The translations under genes and the position numbers were made by a program. Positions 34,410 through 47,600 of a stretch of DNA of 64,000 bases are shown here, in pieces (within the stretch, counting starts at the first letter, position 1; each line of letters begins with the position of its first letter). Source of the stretch: Brassica napus (Eukaryota > Streptophyta > Magnoliopsida > Brassicales > Brassicaceae). The notes below the pieces were generated by a model. That model ran no database searches. It saw only the letters and a program-made list of their open reading frames with translations, and was not told the DNA's origin. The stretch lies in the NCBI RefSeq assembly GCF_020379485.1, contig NC_063444.1:3234652-3298651 (forward strand), written 5' to 3'.

Positions 34410-36403
34410 AAATAATAAATATGGAAATTATTGTTTTTCTTTTGTATCGTACCATCATATCAGTATATTACCCTGATACCTCTGGATAATTAAGACTTAG
34501 GAAAAAAAAAGGATCATTATAAACTCTTCTAATAACAGACACTAGTTTTACAGCGTTTTGTAAATAAAGATTCACCAAGCTCTACATGCCGTCATGCAGA
34601 AATACTATACTAAATTATATAGTACCCAATAGAAAAAACAATAATAATAATAACACCGACACAACAGTTGAATATGGGGAAAATTATTGTTAAGATTTCG
34701 CTTTCAATGAATAGAAAAACAATGTACATGGGTTTTTACTAGAAAAAGTAATCAAAAGCCAAAATCCAATAATTTCATGCGACGATCATAGCAAAAATTA
34801 GACTGTCGCATAAAAGATGGATTCTGATTTAGCACGTGGCCTACTAACCATGCCGACGATCATATATATGTGCAATAATTCATGCAATATACAATGCAAG
34901 ATTTTCACAAAAAAAAAAAAAAAAATACAATGCAAGATATATGAATTCGATGAAGAAAAAACTAGTGATCAACCAATTAATTAATCGGAAGAAATTTAAA
35001 AAGAGGTTCCCATTTCAATTACACCAATGTAAAAGGTCCTTTTTCTTTTGATTTCCTAGCATTCAGAGTCGAGGTTCCGACTAATATTTTTTAAAAAAGT
35101 TTACTTTCAAGGGAATTTGCAGTAGATATACAAATTATACAACAATATCTTTTAGAAAACAAACGTAGTTGGATCCAACAGAATTATATAAGGATTAACT
35201 GAAGTCGTAAATGCACACTTAAAATGCTTGCTATATAGCTACCAAGACGGTGGGTATTTAAGCTCCTATCTTGTTTAGTGCTATCATCGGCCAATGATGC
35301 GACCTTACTTTTCTAAAAGTACAGAAAATGAAACAAAAAAAAAAATTGAGATTTAATTGGGAACACGACAATGCGAGTGATAACTGGACCAATCAAGATT
35401 TGAATTTATTTCTGTCCTTATCTTCTTTTGGTTTTCCACGATGAATCTTAATTATTTTGTCATGGGACAATCTGCAGATTTTATTTGCCTTCCACAAATC
35501 AAACATGCACGTGGGCGTTTCCCTTCACGTATTCATGGAACCATCCAAAACTCTAGACGTCTGTTTCCTTTATAAACTCACTGCCGGTTTACCAGATGAG
35601 TATTTCTATAAACCATTTGAAACCAATTTATTAGAGAATCTCTTTCCATAAAAATTATAATTAGCGATCATACGCATTGATCAAATCAATGTTCTTGTGA
35701 CCATTAGCTTAATTCCAACTCGTATGATATTTTCTACATTAATATCATGATTCCTGAACTTCAACCCAAAAACATTATTGATGATCATGAACGTACGTCT
35801 TCAGTTATGGGTATATTCACGTCTATGTATACTTTGGTACGCTCAATATAGTTGTTGGCCCTAGTTATATGTTACTCTATTCTACTTTTTAACAAATTCT
35901 CTACTTTACAAAGTTATATCCATGTTAGGTAAATTATAGTGGAAACGTTTTACAATTCGTTAATTTGTATTCATTATGCTTGTTCGGTGGGTATTTGACT
36001 GTCATTTAAATATCAGAGTAACAACGTTTTGGTAGGAGGAGACAATTAGTAAACTTGTGTTTCTTTGATATCATTGGATCACCTTACATTGTCAAACTTA
36101 AGAAAAAAAAATAAGAACAAGAAGTTATAGGATTTGTATCTTGGTTGTTGTTTGTGCACGTTTGCGACTGCATGTTATATAATATGATGTTTTATAAAAT
36201 GAAACACAACCTACGTTAATATTAGAAAAGGTAATAATAATATCAAAAGGAAAAGAAACTATGTTTGGACCTTACAGAGATGTTTTACAAACAATCTTGT
36301 GTTTAAAGATATTTTGTTTAGAAATCATTTAGGGGAAAAATCACATAAACACAACTGAAAATGGTGTTTCGATCCATGATCAGAAGCCTAATAATGGTTA
36401 TAG
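34410..36403. other. Intergenic, downstream of LINE
   Basis: AT-rich DNA without a gene. It contains a 22-bp poly(A)-type insertion at 34903-34924 with a 14-bp duplication (separate entry) and short A-runs. Confidence 0.6.
34889..34938 (+). repeat. Micro-insertion TTTCAC(A)n with 14-bp target duplication
   Basis: ATACAATGCAAGAT occurs at 34889-34902 and again at 34925-34938. Between them is TTTCAC followed by 16 A. This is what an extremely 5'-truncated retroposition event by LINE machinery would leave. Confidence 0.7.
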
Positions 36404-36922
36404 CCCCTGTTCTGGAACGCGGTAGGCGCTAGTCGGGCGGTCGGGTTGGGCCTAGCGCCTAAAGAAAAAATCGGGGATTAATCGGAAATTATGCGGGGCG
36501 GAATTTTTAGATGGTTTACTATGTTATAAAACATGTTAATCTTTAATTGTGTATAACATTAATACATTTTCATGTTTATGATTGTATAAAACACACAAAT
36601 AGAATATATAGATTTAATATAGTGTAATTTTCATCAAAATTATGAATATAAATGATATTTATAAAATTTTAGATCAAATAAACAAATAAAAATATTATTA
36701 AAACTAAAAAAAAAATTTAAAAAAAAAAAAAAAAAAATTAGGCGGCCGCCTAGGCGGCTAGGCGGTCATTTAGGCGGCTAGGCGGTCATTTAGGCGGTTT
36801 AGGCGGAAAAAATCGGATATCCGATTTTTTAAACCGATTTGACATAAATCGGGGCGGAAAAGTGACGCGTAGCGCCTAGGCGGCCGCCTAAGCGGCTAGG
36901 CGGCCGATTTTTAGAACAGGGG
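36404..36922. mobile_element. Inverted-repeat DNA element with AGGCGGC motif clusters
   Basis: The ends CCCCTGTTCT and AGAACAGGGG are perfect inverted repeats, and TTATAG flanks both sides (36398-36403, 36923-36928). Subterminal regions are GC-rich, with TAGGCGGC/GCCGCCTA repeated many times (36740-36800, 36860-36910), around an AT-rich core. It has no coding capacity. The superfamily is uncertain: a 6-bp visible duplication could be an eroded 8-bp hAT site, since GG of the right end extends the match. Confidence 0.75.
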
Positions 36923-36928
36923 TTATAG

Positions 36929-37900
36929 CTTAACTAATTAGGTAATTAGTTAATGAATGCCCTTTTTCAAAAAAAAAAATTAGTTAGTGAAGTAATTTTT
37001 TTTTATTCGAGATAAATTTAGTATACCAACCCCTACCCACCCTCCCCTTGCCCAATAAGTTACGTTTCATTTTGTAGCACATGTTTGATATGTTCTACCT
37101 CTGTTCGTAAATGTAGGATGTTTTAAAGAATTTTGATGTTTTAATATATAAGATTTTTCATTTTTCTAGGTAATTTTTTACTTTATTAAAAACTGTGCAA
37201 CCAATCATATTTGATAATATATTTTTTAATTGGTTGAATAACATTAATTTATAGTTTTAATGATACTTTCTATACAAAACAATGATTTTCTTAATATGCG
37301 TGTTTTTATCTAAAGATCTTATATTTATGCATAGAGGGAGTATTTAATTATGCTCAAAGTATAAATTATAGAAGCTTTAAATAATGCATCACTCATACAT
37401 CAATTAGTTTTTCCAGTAATCAAGTACCTGCCGGTTTACTTCTTCCAGCTAATTAAATGTCAAAGTTTAAATTGTTGCGCAATGGGAATGTCAAAAATTA
37501 GAAAACATGGCGTAACAAAGATGGATGAGCGGGCCACGTTACTGTTTTCAAATAGTAGAATTTTATATTGATCTTGCAAGAATATAAAAAATTGGAAGGT
37601 TTAAAAAACACAAACACTACTGTCATTATTTCGACTAAACTCGAATAATATAAACACTTACATTTAATTTTTTTTTTTGACTAAGAAACACTTACATTTC
37701 ATCATCTTTCATTTCGCCGACTAAACAAGGAGCATAACTAACAAAATTATCATTTATCAATGCCACAGCACTACCTGACCATCTTAGAGATATCTCATCA
37801 CGCAATGTGAAAAAAGAACATAGAGATTCCCATGGAAACTAAACCAACAAAACAAAAAGAGAGAAAAATACACCATTTTTTTATTTTACAGGGAAAATCG
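36929..37900. other. Intergenic, 3' side of the ERF gene
   Basis: AT-rich DNA, including a likely decayed repeat around 37100-37340. It has no coding region. Confidence 0.6.
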
Positions 37901-38599
37901 TTACCAAGAAAAGCTTTCATCGAAAACAGAGTTCAACGGAGAATCATTATTATTATACGTAAAATCATCTCCCGGACCACCGCGTAACCATGACGGCATG
38001 AACACCAAATCCTCCAACGTGTCATAAAACGCGAACTCGTTCGACTCGTCTAGACTCGTTCCTAGACTCGGCAGCTCGACTATTTTCTCCAAATCGTCCG
38101 AGACTCTACTTTCCTCGTCAATGCTCGTCACACACGACGACGCCGTTTCACTACTCTCGCTCTCTGACCCTTTATCAGACGTCGCCGTTTCATTACTCTC
38201 GCTCTCTGACCCTTTATCAAACGCCGCCGTTTTGTTACTCTCGCTCTCAGACCTCACGTGACGTACCTGCTTCGTACCGAAGTCCATGAGAGCCGCTTTG
38301 GTCGCCGCAGCTCTGACGTCACGAGGGCTGAGAGAAACGGGACGTGGCAGAGAATCCGAGAGCTCAGGGAAGTTGAGAATGGCGGAAGAGCCTTTGATGC
38401 TAAGAGCCGCCACGTCGTGAGCACGCATAGCCATCTCCGCCGTCTGGAAAGTCCCGAGCCAGATCCTAGACTTCTTACGTGGCTCACGAATCTCAGATAC
38501 CCATTTTCCCCAGCTCCTCATGCGTACTCCACGATACACGGGCTGCTTACTTCCTCCCTTCTTCTCCTTGTCGGAACCAAGTGAAGAAGAATCCACCAT
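37901..38599 (-). CDS. AP2/ERF transcription factor, DREB A-4 type
   Basis: An intact single-exon gene of 232 aa. The AP2 DNA-binding domain spans about residues 20-78: [20 protein letters not shown], then [18 protein letters not shown] and SAILNFP. Valine in KWVSEIREP marks the DREB group, which binds DRE/CRT-type promoter elements. The best recalled match and syntenic position is AT4G32800 (ERF043). An acidic C-terminus ending SVFDESFSW follows and could activate transcription. Residues about 115-155 contain a 15-aa unit (SESESNxTAxxDKG) repeated three times, a local expansion. The start ATG is the first in the frame. The gene fits the chromosomal order, with CCD8 on one side and a VAN3-binding gene on the other. 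Confidence 0.9.
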   Translation of the reverse strand: MVDSSSLGSDKEKKGGSKQPVYRGVRMRSWGKWVSEIREPRKKSRIWLGTFQTAEMAMRAHDVAALSIKGSSAILNFPELSDSLPRPVSLSPRDVRAAATKAALMDFGTKQVRHVRSESESNKTAAFDKGSESESNETATSDKGSESESSETASSCVTSIDEESRVSDDLEKIVELPSLGTSLDESNEFAFYDTLEDLVFMPSWLRGGPGDDFTYNNNDSPLNSVFDESFSW

Positions 38600-41500
38600 T
38601 GTTAAGTTGTGTTCCAGAGCTGTCGGAGAGAGCTGGACTCTTCTTCTTTTACCTTTTTTTATTGTAATGAGATTTGGGTTTGCTATAAAAAGAAAGAATC
38701 TAATAAACTCAAGAATATCTGACGCGGAATGAGGGAGGAATTGTTATAAAGAGTTAAAAGATTGTTCTTGTTTGTATCACTATTTGGTGAAATTTCTAAG
38801 TCTAGTTTTTTTTGGATGTTTCCAAATCTCTCAATGATTTCTTTCAATGTTTAGAATTAACTTATATATATATAACATGTTTGCATACTCTCGTTTATAT
38901 GTGGTGGAAAGAGATGGACCCATGCTTACCTACGAGACACGTTGGTGTGGATGTAATGTAATGTAACTATAGTTTTATTTTTGCTTAAAAGTTTTTTTTA
39001 AATCTTTTCAATTATAACGCAAAACACGAGACGATGTTTTCTAATCTTTTGCTTTTACTTTTTTCTTTTCTTTTGTGATGTGACACTTAGAGGTTCCTAG
39101 ATTTTTCTTCTGCAGCTACGTTTGGTCTTATTTTTCGCTAAAAAAAGAAGAAGAATTACAATAAGACTCGGATCGTCTTCAATATATTAACTTGTACGAC
39201 TTGAAACGTGCAAGGATTCGAATCTACGGTAGAGTACATAGTCAGTCAGCAGTCTGTTGAATTTACAGAACTCATAAGTAGAAAGAGTTTGTCTTTCAAT
39301 TATTTGTCATTGTTACTCCACAAAATATTTTACTATAAATATAATAAATGAATTGGTTAAGTCGGCAACCTAGGCTAGGACGTACTAGTAAATTCCTAAC
39401 TAATTAGTAATTACTAAGTAACAACTAACAAGTACTACATGCATTATGTCACGTTTCTTGAACCGGTGCTGAATCCGTTCCATCAAAAAATAAATAAACT
39501 TCATGAACGTTACCATCAAACTTACACTGATCGACCTATACAGTGGGAACACCTTGCTCTTTTTAATTGTTGTAATCCGTATTCTGGCTATAACTAGGTA
39601 TGTTCAGAAGAACTAAATTACATATTGTGTGTCGGCTAGAGACGAATGTTAAATATGTTAATCAAATACCACCAAAGGTCAAATTTTTATCATGCGATAT
39701 AGATACCATCATTGCAGTATGGATTTCTATTCAAATGATTATATTTTGAAGTTGTCGTTTTCTGTATCTCCTTCGGTGGTGGGGTTCTAAAAGGGCCTTC
39801 GTTTTTTTAAAAAGTTGCTCCATTATTACATCATCAATACTGTCGAAAATATCAAATAGTGATAAGGCGGACTTCTCAAGCTTTTTGTTGCTTATATTGC
39901 TGAGAAAAGATCAGTTCGTCTGTCTAGCTATATTTGCAGTTTTGCACGAATGTTTATTTGTATGATAATTTGTTCACAATGTAAGGAAATAGAAGGCTGT
40001 AGCCGTATATATCCATGAAAATGTACTATTGCTTATATAATCCATAAAAATTCGGAACATATTAGAGCACCAACATTGGAGATTCGTGGGTAGAGTTCAC
40101 AGGCTTTCCCAGAAAAAAAAATATTATAATATGCTACAGTAATGATCCTGTTTCGCTATGCTCTTTCCGTATGAACCCGAGTCGTCACTGTTCAGCGGGC
40201 CCCATGTCACGTGGCGACTCGCTATTGGTCAATTTATTTTTTTTTATTTTTATTTAAAAAAATAAAAATAAAAAATAAAAAATAAAAAATTCAAATTATG
40301 AACCCCAACCGGGGGTTCATTATTAATGCTGGTGCTCTTAGTTTAGACGTACGATGATCAACCAATATGCACGATAGCTTATAAAACATGCATACATATA
40401 ATGTCCTTATATATCTATGGTCTTCACTTAGTTCTTAAATCTCTCAGCCAAATATTATTTTCTTATTTCAATTGTGAACATAAATAGTGTGCTAGATACT
40501 TTTTATAAAGTCACAGAAGCATGCAGTTAACTTAAAAACCAGTAATCTTTAACTTGTTTAAATAATAACATGACAACGGTTAATTTATTTTTCATGAGTT
40601 TTAAGCAAGTGATTTTTTCTCTACAATAAAACTAAAGCTTTGAATACGTAGTTATGAGATAAAGTAGCTTTGAAAAAAAAAAATGAGCTTTATGAATGTA
40701 TTTTTACATTATAAAAAGTAAATCTATGTAAATAAAAATAAATATATTTTACCAAAAAAAAAAAATCTATGTAAATATGATATGTAAGAAATCTATAATG
40801 TTAATGAAATACCCAAATTCTTTTAATAATATAGGTCTTCTAAAAGTGTTGTGCACACTCAACATTGTTAATCTCTTAGAAATTATTAAAATCATCACAT
40901 CGTGGCATGTCATTATGACCGTTGACGTTTAAAAGTAGGAATGTTCTATTATTAAACCATAAGCTATTTTACTATGAGTTTGACCGGTGGGAGAATAATT
41001 AGAGGTACAATAATATAGAGTAATTTATACTTTTATAGGAGATAAAAGTAAGTAATAGGAAGGAAAATTAACTATTCAATTATATTGTATTATATTTTTA
41101 TATTTTTATGTGTTATTCTAAACTCTTTTCAGAAAAGGAGAAGGAAAATATTATCAAAAATAAGAAAAGACAAAACAAAAATGGTTATTTTTAATGAAAA
41201 CGAATGAATATAACTTTTTCTTTCGACTAATAAAAGCTAGAGGGAATTGGAATAACTACAAAATTTTATCTCACACTTTTACTTCTATAATAACTATCTA
41301 GCCAGATACTATATGTATACCATAAATGAAGACTTTTAAGAGTATTCTATCATAATAGCATTTAGTTCGACCAAATTGATTGACCTGCATATATGCTCCA
41401 CACAAATACACACTTAAATCGACATAAACGTTACATGGAACCTGCATAGAACTAGAGAAGCGATGATGTAATTAATGGAGATCTTTAGGTTGAAAGAATA

Positions 41501-44500
41501 ATTCTGATATTGATCAGATATTAGAGTTTGAGTTCTTTTATTGCGACTTTCTAACAAATGCAAAAGGCTTTAAACACATATACATGCGCAAGAACTCCGG
41601 TTCATATTTTGGTAGAATTTAAAACCTGGACCAAGTATTGTTATATTACTTCATACACTTATAATTAAAAAACTTGTCGTCACCAGTCATTGTCTTTTGT
41701 GTACTATTTCGCCATCGTCGTCTACAATCCACATAGTTTTTTCTTGATATTTATTTGTCGACGTCAGCTTTTTCTTTTGTTTTTCCTTCCCATCCACTGA
41801 AATTCTATGAGCTGGAATCAGGTTTTAACAGCCCAAAATTGAAATGAATTGAGTGAATGCTAGCTACGATATACTATTATGAATAATAATTAAAATGGAC
41901 TATCGTGTAAAACAGAGTGAAGAAGTCGACAAAAGTTGAAGAAGAAGAAAAGAAAAGTTGTACGGACAAGATAATCCAGCTGTCTTGTTGAGTTGCATTG
42001 TTCGAGTACTTGACAACTCTTGGACGCGTTTTTTACTACGGTTTACACGTGTCCCAACCGCGACTAGACACGGTCTCACGTGATTCAATTATTGCACCCT
42101 GCCACCATATTAACAAGGGATTATAATATAAAGTTTGGTCATAGTTAAAGTACAATTTGACTAGTCGACACAAGAAAAATACAATATACCAGAAAAACTA
42201 GCGAAATGCAAACTAAAACTTTATAATCAATTTTTGACCAAAAAAAGAAAAACTTTATAATCAATCTGACTACATTTCCCCCATTAAGCTTAAATTACCT
42301 CTGCATGCTTTGTTACAAGTTACAGAACACATATAAAATTGTGTATATATGTTGAATTTTTAATGGTGTTTGATGTAGGATAACAGGTTAGAAAAAAAAA
42401 AAGGATAACACGTTTTCGTTTATACACTGCATATAAATGATGTAAAAAAAGGTGTCAAATAAGTAAATGACATTCCATTTACATCATTGGAGTAATATTA
42501 GAATATATAGATTGTCATTCGTATATACCTGGTAATCATTGTGTACTTTATATATTAACATTATTCATTAAAAAGTTGTAGTCTTCTTTTTCTTTTAAAG
42601 CAAAATAAAAATTGTAGTCTTCACTATGTTATTCTCCAAATATAATTTTAAGATCATTCGATCAAGAATATTAAAAGATCTTTTACTTTTATATTTTTAT
42701 TATATAGCTTACAAATCTCTTCTCAAATTCTTTTATTTGAAATTTTTTGGTATATTTTTTTTTAGATTTTATAAATTTAATTTTCATATTATGATATTAA
42801 TATATATATATATATATAATAAAAATTATTTTTGAAAATTTAAATAAGAAATTTCCTATTATAGACATTTTTTGTTTATTTTCACAAAAATAACATGCAA
42901 ATAGAAAAATGACCAAAACAATTTTTATTAAAAAAATGAATATACATTTATATACTAGAGTTAACTATTCTAAACTTATGGTTTATAGTTAAGGAGTGAG
43001 GTCTCGAGGGTGGAGATTCAAATATTTTTAAAAATAAAAATAAAATATTAAAAAAATTTAAATAAAAAAGCTATTTAAATCATTTTTTAAATCTATTTTA
43101 GTGACGAAATTTTAAAAATGCTATTTAAGAGAATTGTCATTAAAATAACGATGTTTAAGAGATTTCTAACCATAGTCATCGATAGATTTCTAGATCCATT
43201 CTCAATATCTATAGATTTTATGGTCGAATAGTTTGTTCAAGAAGTTTGAAAAACATTTTTCAGTTCACGGGGTTCTGATATCATTTGTTACCAAGATCAA
43301 TTAAATTCAAGTCTTGAACTCAACCTCACTCTCGATTATTCTGATACGTACCGAATCAAGATAAATTGCAAAGCACACTCGGAATAAAAGCCTAATTTTA
43401 ATTTTGGCTAAACTGACAGCAATCCACTACTTCTTAAGCTCCCCAATACTCTTACAAAGATTCATCATCAACCTCTACATATACACATAGAGACTCAAGC
43501 TCGAAAGAAGGCTACCAAAATAAAGCCATTAAGACGAGCTTATTATTACTGTTTTCTTATAACATTGTAGTCGATTATCTCATTGGCTAACTCCAGACCG
43601 ATAATGTAGCCACAGTCCTTGAATAAAATTGGAATAGCCTTCAACTTCTAGGCCCAAAATTACTAAACATATCGAGGAGCACTTTCATGTACCGCATGGA
43701 TCTTGTTTTTCTTACCATTTACTTGACCATACGAACAAATGTGTATATATTTCTTACGTTCATGATGTACATTGTACATATGTATCTTCGTGATCAATAA
43801 ACTTGAATGTGTATTGTGTAATATTTTAACGTACCCAGGAAAAGATAATCATAAGATCTATATCGAACACGTTATGTGGTCCTCTTTTGAATAATTTGTG
43901 CCGATGATGGTTACAAGCAATACCTACTTGGTCGATCCTGGCCACTGTAATTGATATATGTCTACGTAACCAAAATAGGAATATGATTTTAACGTAGGAC
44001 ACAATTATACACAAAAAGATATTCCATTATAAACAGATGACCAATTGAAAAGTAGCTGCATAGCCATACATGTCTTTTTACGCCATTGAAAAGTATGCCA
44101 TTATGTTGTGTCCAAAGCAATGTTTGTCGTCGAGCATCCACAAGTCAATTATGTAGAAGTTCTTTTATTAAAGATGAATAAAAATCAAAGATTCTTCATG
44201 CTTTTTTCGCTGTTTTGAGACCTAAAGATCGATCCCTTTCAACCAGCAACATGATGGTTATGGTTATATGTTTGTTTGACATCTACGATGACAATATATC
44301 AGAACGTTCAAGATACAATCATATGAAAATGGTACTTTATAGAAGATGGAGCATAACAAAATAGAATCAGACGTTTTTCCAAAACGTATTTGTTGCTGTG
44401 GGAACAGTCAAATGATGTAAACTTAGTCGTAACAATTAGATCCGGAATGTTAATTGAACCGTTGAACCGGATACAAACCACTAGACCACTTCACAATTAT

Positions 44501-44652
44501 TTTACTTGATTACACAAGAAACAAAAGATTTTGACAAATCACACAGGACACAAGGATACATACTTTCCTCAACACGCGCGAAACAGAAAAGTTCAATCTT
44601 CATCACATGATGTAATTTTCAAACATGGTTTAGTCTTTTTGATTCAAACCAC
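38600..44652. other. Long intergenic region, no gene found
   Basis: About 6 kb of AT-rich DNA upstream of the ERF gene. It holds one clear MITE (40065-40337) and many A/T runs; ORFs are short and unconvincing. In Arabidopsis an exostosin-family gene (AT4G32790) is expected between the ERF and VAN3-binding genes, but no remnant could be read here. Confidence 0.6.
40065..40337. mobile_element. MITE, Harbinger/Tourist-like, copy A
   Basis: Terminal inverted repeats GAGCACCAACATT and AATGCTGGTGCTC differ at one position and are flanked by TTA on both sides (40062-40064, 40338-40340). Size is 273 bp. The interior has GGGCCCCATGTCACGTGGCGACTCGC and long A/T runs. The same interior motif recurs in the element at 62094-62356, so they are one family. 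Confidence 0.8.
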
Positions 44653-47600
44653 CTAATGTTTTCCAGTGAACACTATGGAACCGGTCTCAAGGGAGCTAAG
44701 AAGCTGCTGAATCCCTTCTATCCACATCTGCTTCTCTCTTTTGTTTACACACTCGAATTCAATCACCCTTTCAACGGTTTTTACCCCAAAGTAGGCTCTG
44801 CTCTCGACCATTTTTTCTACTCTTCCTCCTCTATAAGCCCATTCCGGTATATCTCGGCATACTCCATTGACAACGCCTGCATCCAAAAGCACCCAGCCAA
44901 TAATTATAGGTTTCTTAAATAAGGTGGAAAAAAATATTTAACGGCTTTCGCTAAAAATCAGTTTCTTATTAGCTTACTGTTAATGGATGAAATCAATTTA
45001 ACATCGGTGGTTGAAAAAATAATCAACTAATATACAATAGAATCTCTATAAATTAATAATGTTAGGACTTTGAAATTTTTATTAATTTATAGAGATATTA
45101 ATTTACAAAAGTTTCCTTATTTAGATTTTTTTTATATTTTTTATATTTTTATTTATAAAATAAGAAAATATTTGATTTTACCGTATGTACATTATTTAAA
45201 TTTTAGAAATTTAACGTTCATATTGTTTTACTATCTTATTTGGTGTATATTTTTATGCTTCATAAAATTTTTACGTGGTGTTCGATATAACTTTACTAAA
45301 TATTATCAAAATATATTGAAATGTTAAAAAAAGTAAAAGTATTTTCATTGTGAATATAAAACCAACAATATAATGTTTAGTTTGTATTTATATAAAATTA
45401 TATATAGATAGATTATTAATTTATGATTTTAAATGGAATATATATTTACATGGGAGTTTTAAAAATATTATTATCTTACTATTTTATCGATTTGTGTTAT
45501 ATTTTACATCAGTCCAAGTAGGGACCGGTGAAATTTATTAATTTATAGAGATTATTAATTTATCGAGTATTAATTTATAGATGTTCTACTGTATTATATA
45601 GGTTATGACCAATCCATTTATATATCATTCATTAGTTTTAAGTTAAAAGTCAATGATCGATAAACCCAAATTTAACACTTACATTTCTTCGTCTTTGTGA
45701 AAGTTCCACCCACATGTTTGCTCTTCATTTTAAGTACCACCTATCTCAAAATGAAAGAGTCTATATATAAGAAGAAAGAACATAAAATGTGTATATATCA
45801 AATCTTGATGAAACAATCTTCCAAGCAAAGGAACTTACTTGCCAGTTCGAGTTGATGTTAAAAGATACTTGCTTCCAATGAAGATCCCCTTTCAGAACAA
45901 TTTTTTTGTTAGCTTCCTGACATGATCAAAATGGATTTCTTGGATAACAAGTTACCTTTGCGGGTACGTTTGAGAAGCTCTTCTCCTCTAGAGACAAAAG
46001 TCATCGCTCCAAATACATTCCTCTCTTCCCTTTCTACGTTCTCCTTTGTTGCATATAACATTGATTTGTTCTCATTATTCCTTTCCATTCTTGCTCTTAG
46101 AATCGCAGCTCCTCGTAACGCTAAAATCTCTCAAACAAACCTCAAAATCAGCCGAAACATACCAAACCAAACGGTAAACTATGCCATAAAGGAATCATTA
46201 CTACACCTGTTGCAGCACTTGCCGTCAAAGCCATAACGTCTCCGTTAGTCCTAGCGTTGGTCGCAGAGCTAACGGCTGTTTCTATCTGGTTATAACCCGC
46301 TCCAATCTCTCCCGCCATTTCGATGCAGTGTGAAGCAATGAGAGCGGCTGCAGACGCGACCGCAGCAGCCACTGCTGTTGATTCAACCGTATGTTCTGCG
46401 GCTGCAACCGCGTTAGATGCAGCGTTCGCGGCTACGGCAGCAGCTACTCCCGCGACAGAGACTGCGGCGTGAATCTCAGCGTTTCGAGTTCTGGTTTCTT
46501 GTTTCTTCTTCTCCTTCTGATCCTTGAGTCTTCTTCCCATTGTTCTTCCTCTTACCATGCTCTTGTACAAATGCTGCATCACTCATATTAAAACTTGTAT
46601 ATAAGTTTCATTAATATATACATTATTGTAATCTTATTGTGTATTACATATCCATTAGTTGGGATTTGGGAACTCGTTTATATTAATATTATATTTAATT
46701 TCCTCAAAATTTTATTTTATTAGACCATATCAGTTTCATCTCAGTTCAAGTTATTTTGAAATAAAGATAGGCAGCTCATAATATTCAGCTTTACCATATC
46801 AAAAAGAAAAGAAAATGGATTGAGTTAACAAGTGCATGTATCCATCATGACATAACTATTATAATGCCGTCTCTTTTCTCTCGGTTAAATTTTTTTATAT
46901 ACCAAAGTTCAGAAAGCAACCAGCTTTTTTCCTTCTTTACGTGGGCTTCTTTTAATAAAGACATGATTGATTTAAGACAAAAGATAAACCGAACAAAAAC
47001 CGGTTTAATAGATCTTACCTTCATTTCTCTGCCGGTTCTTGGAGAAATTGGAGGACTGGTCTTGTTTCCTATGTGTGGCAGCAGCTGAAAAATAATTGAC
47101 TAGTGTAAATTTTATGTTCAAGTAATGAAACTGTAACCAAAGTCATACTTTTAAGTACAATCGATTTTCTTCTTTACTAAAACACACAACAACCACCCAA
47201 AAATCATATACAAAATTCCCATAAAAATGTCCATGCGCAAAGTTTAGTTACTTTTGACCAGACACATATAATCAACCTCTGAGGATCTTTATTAAACTAA
47301 GATTTCTACCTTTAGTTAGTAAACTGTAATATATTAATGGGATTCCTCTCTAGGACGTTCAAAAAAAAAAATTAATTCCTCTCTAGGTCGACCAAAAAAA
47401 AAAGTTCCTCTCTAGCAAATCAAAAACAATACTAGAATTATTTTAGGTGAAATTTTATTGATTGTATACATTTATTTAAAACAAAAAATACTTAGTACTT
47501 GTAGAGAGGTAGTATCGTCGTGATATCTTTAACCTGTTTGATATCAATGTTGGTCGATAAATAAGTCTACGTACTTGGTACTCATTGGATATTCACATTA

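Noticed and set aside
36730..36910. CTAGGCGGC repeats as a possible regulatory array
   Set aside because: They lie in the subterminal regions of a bounded inverted-repeat element, which explains them better.
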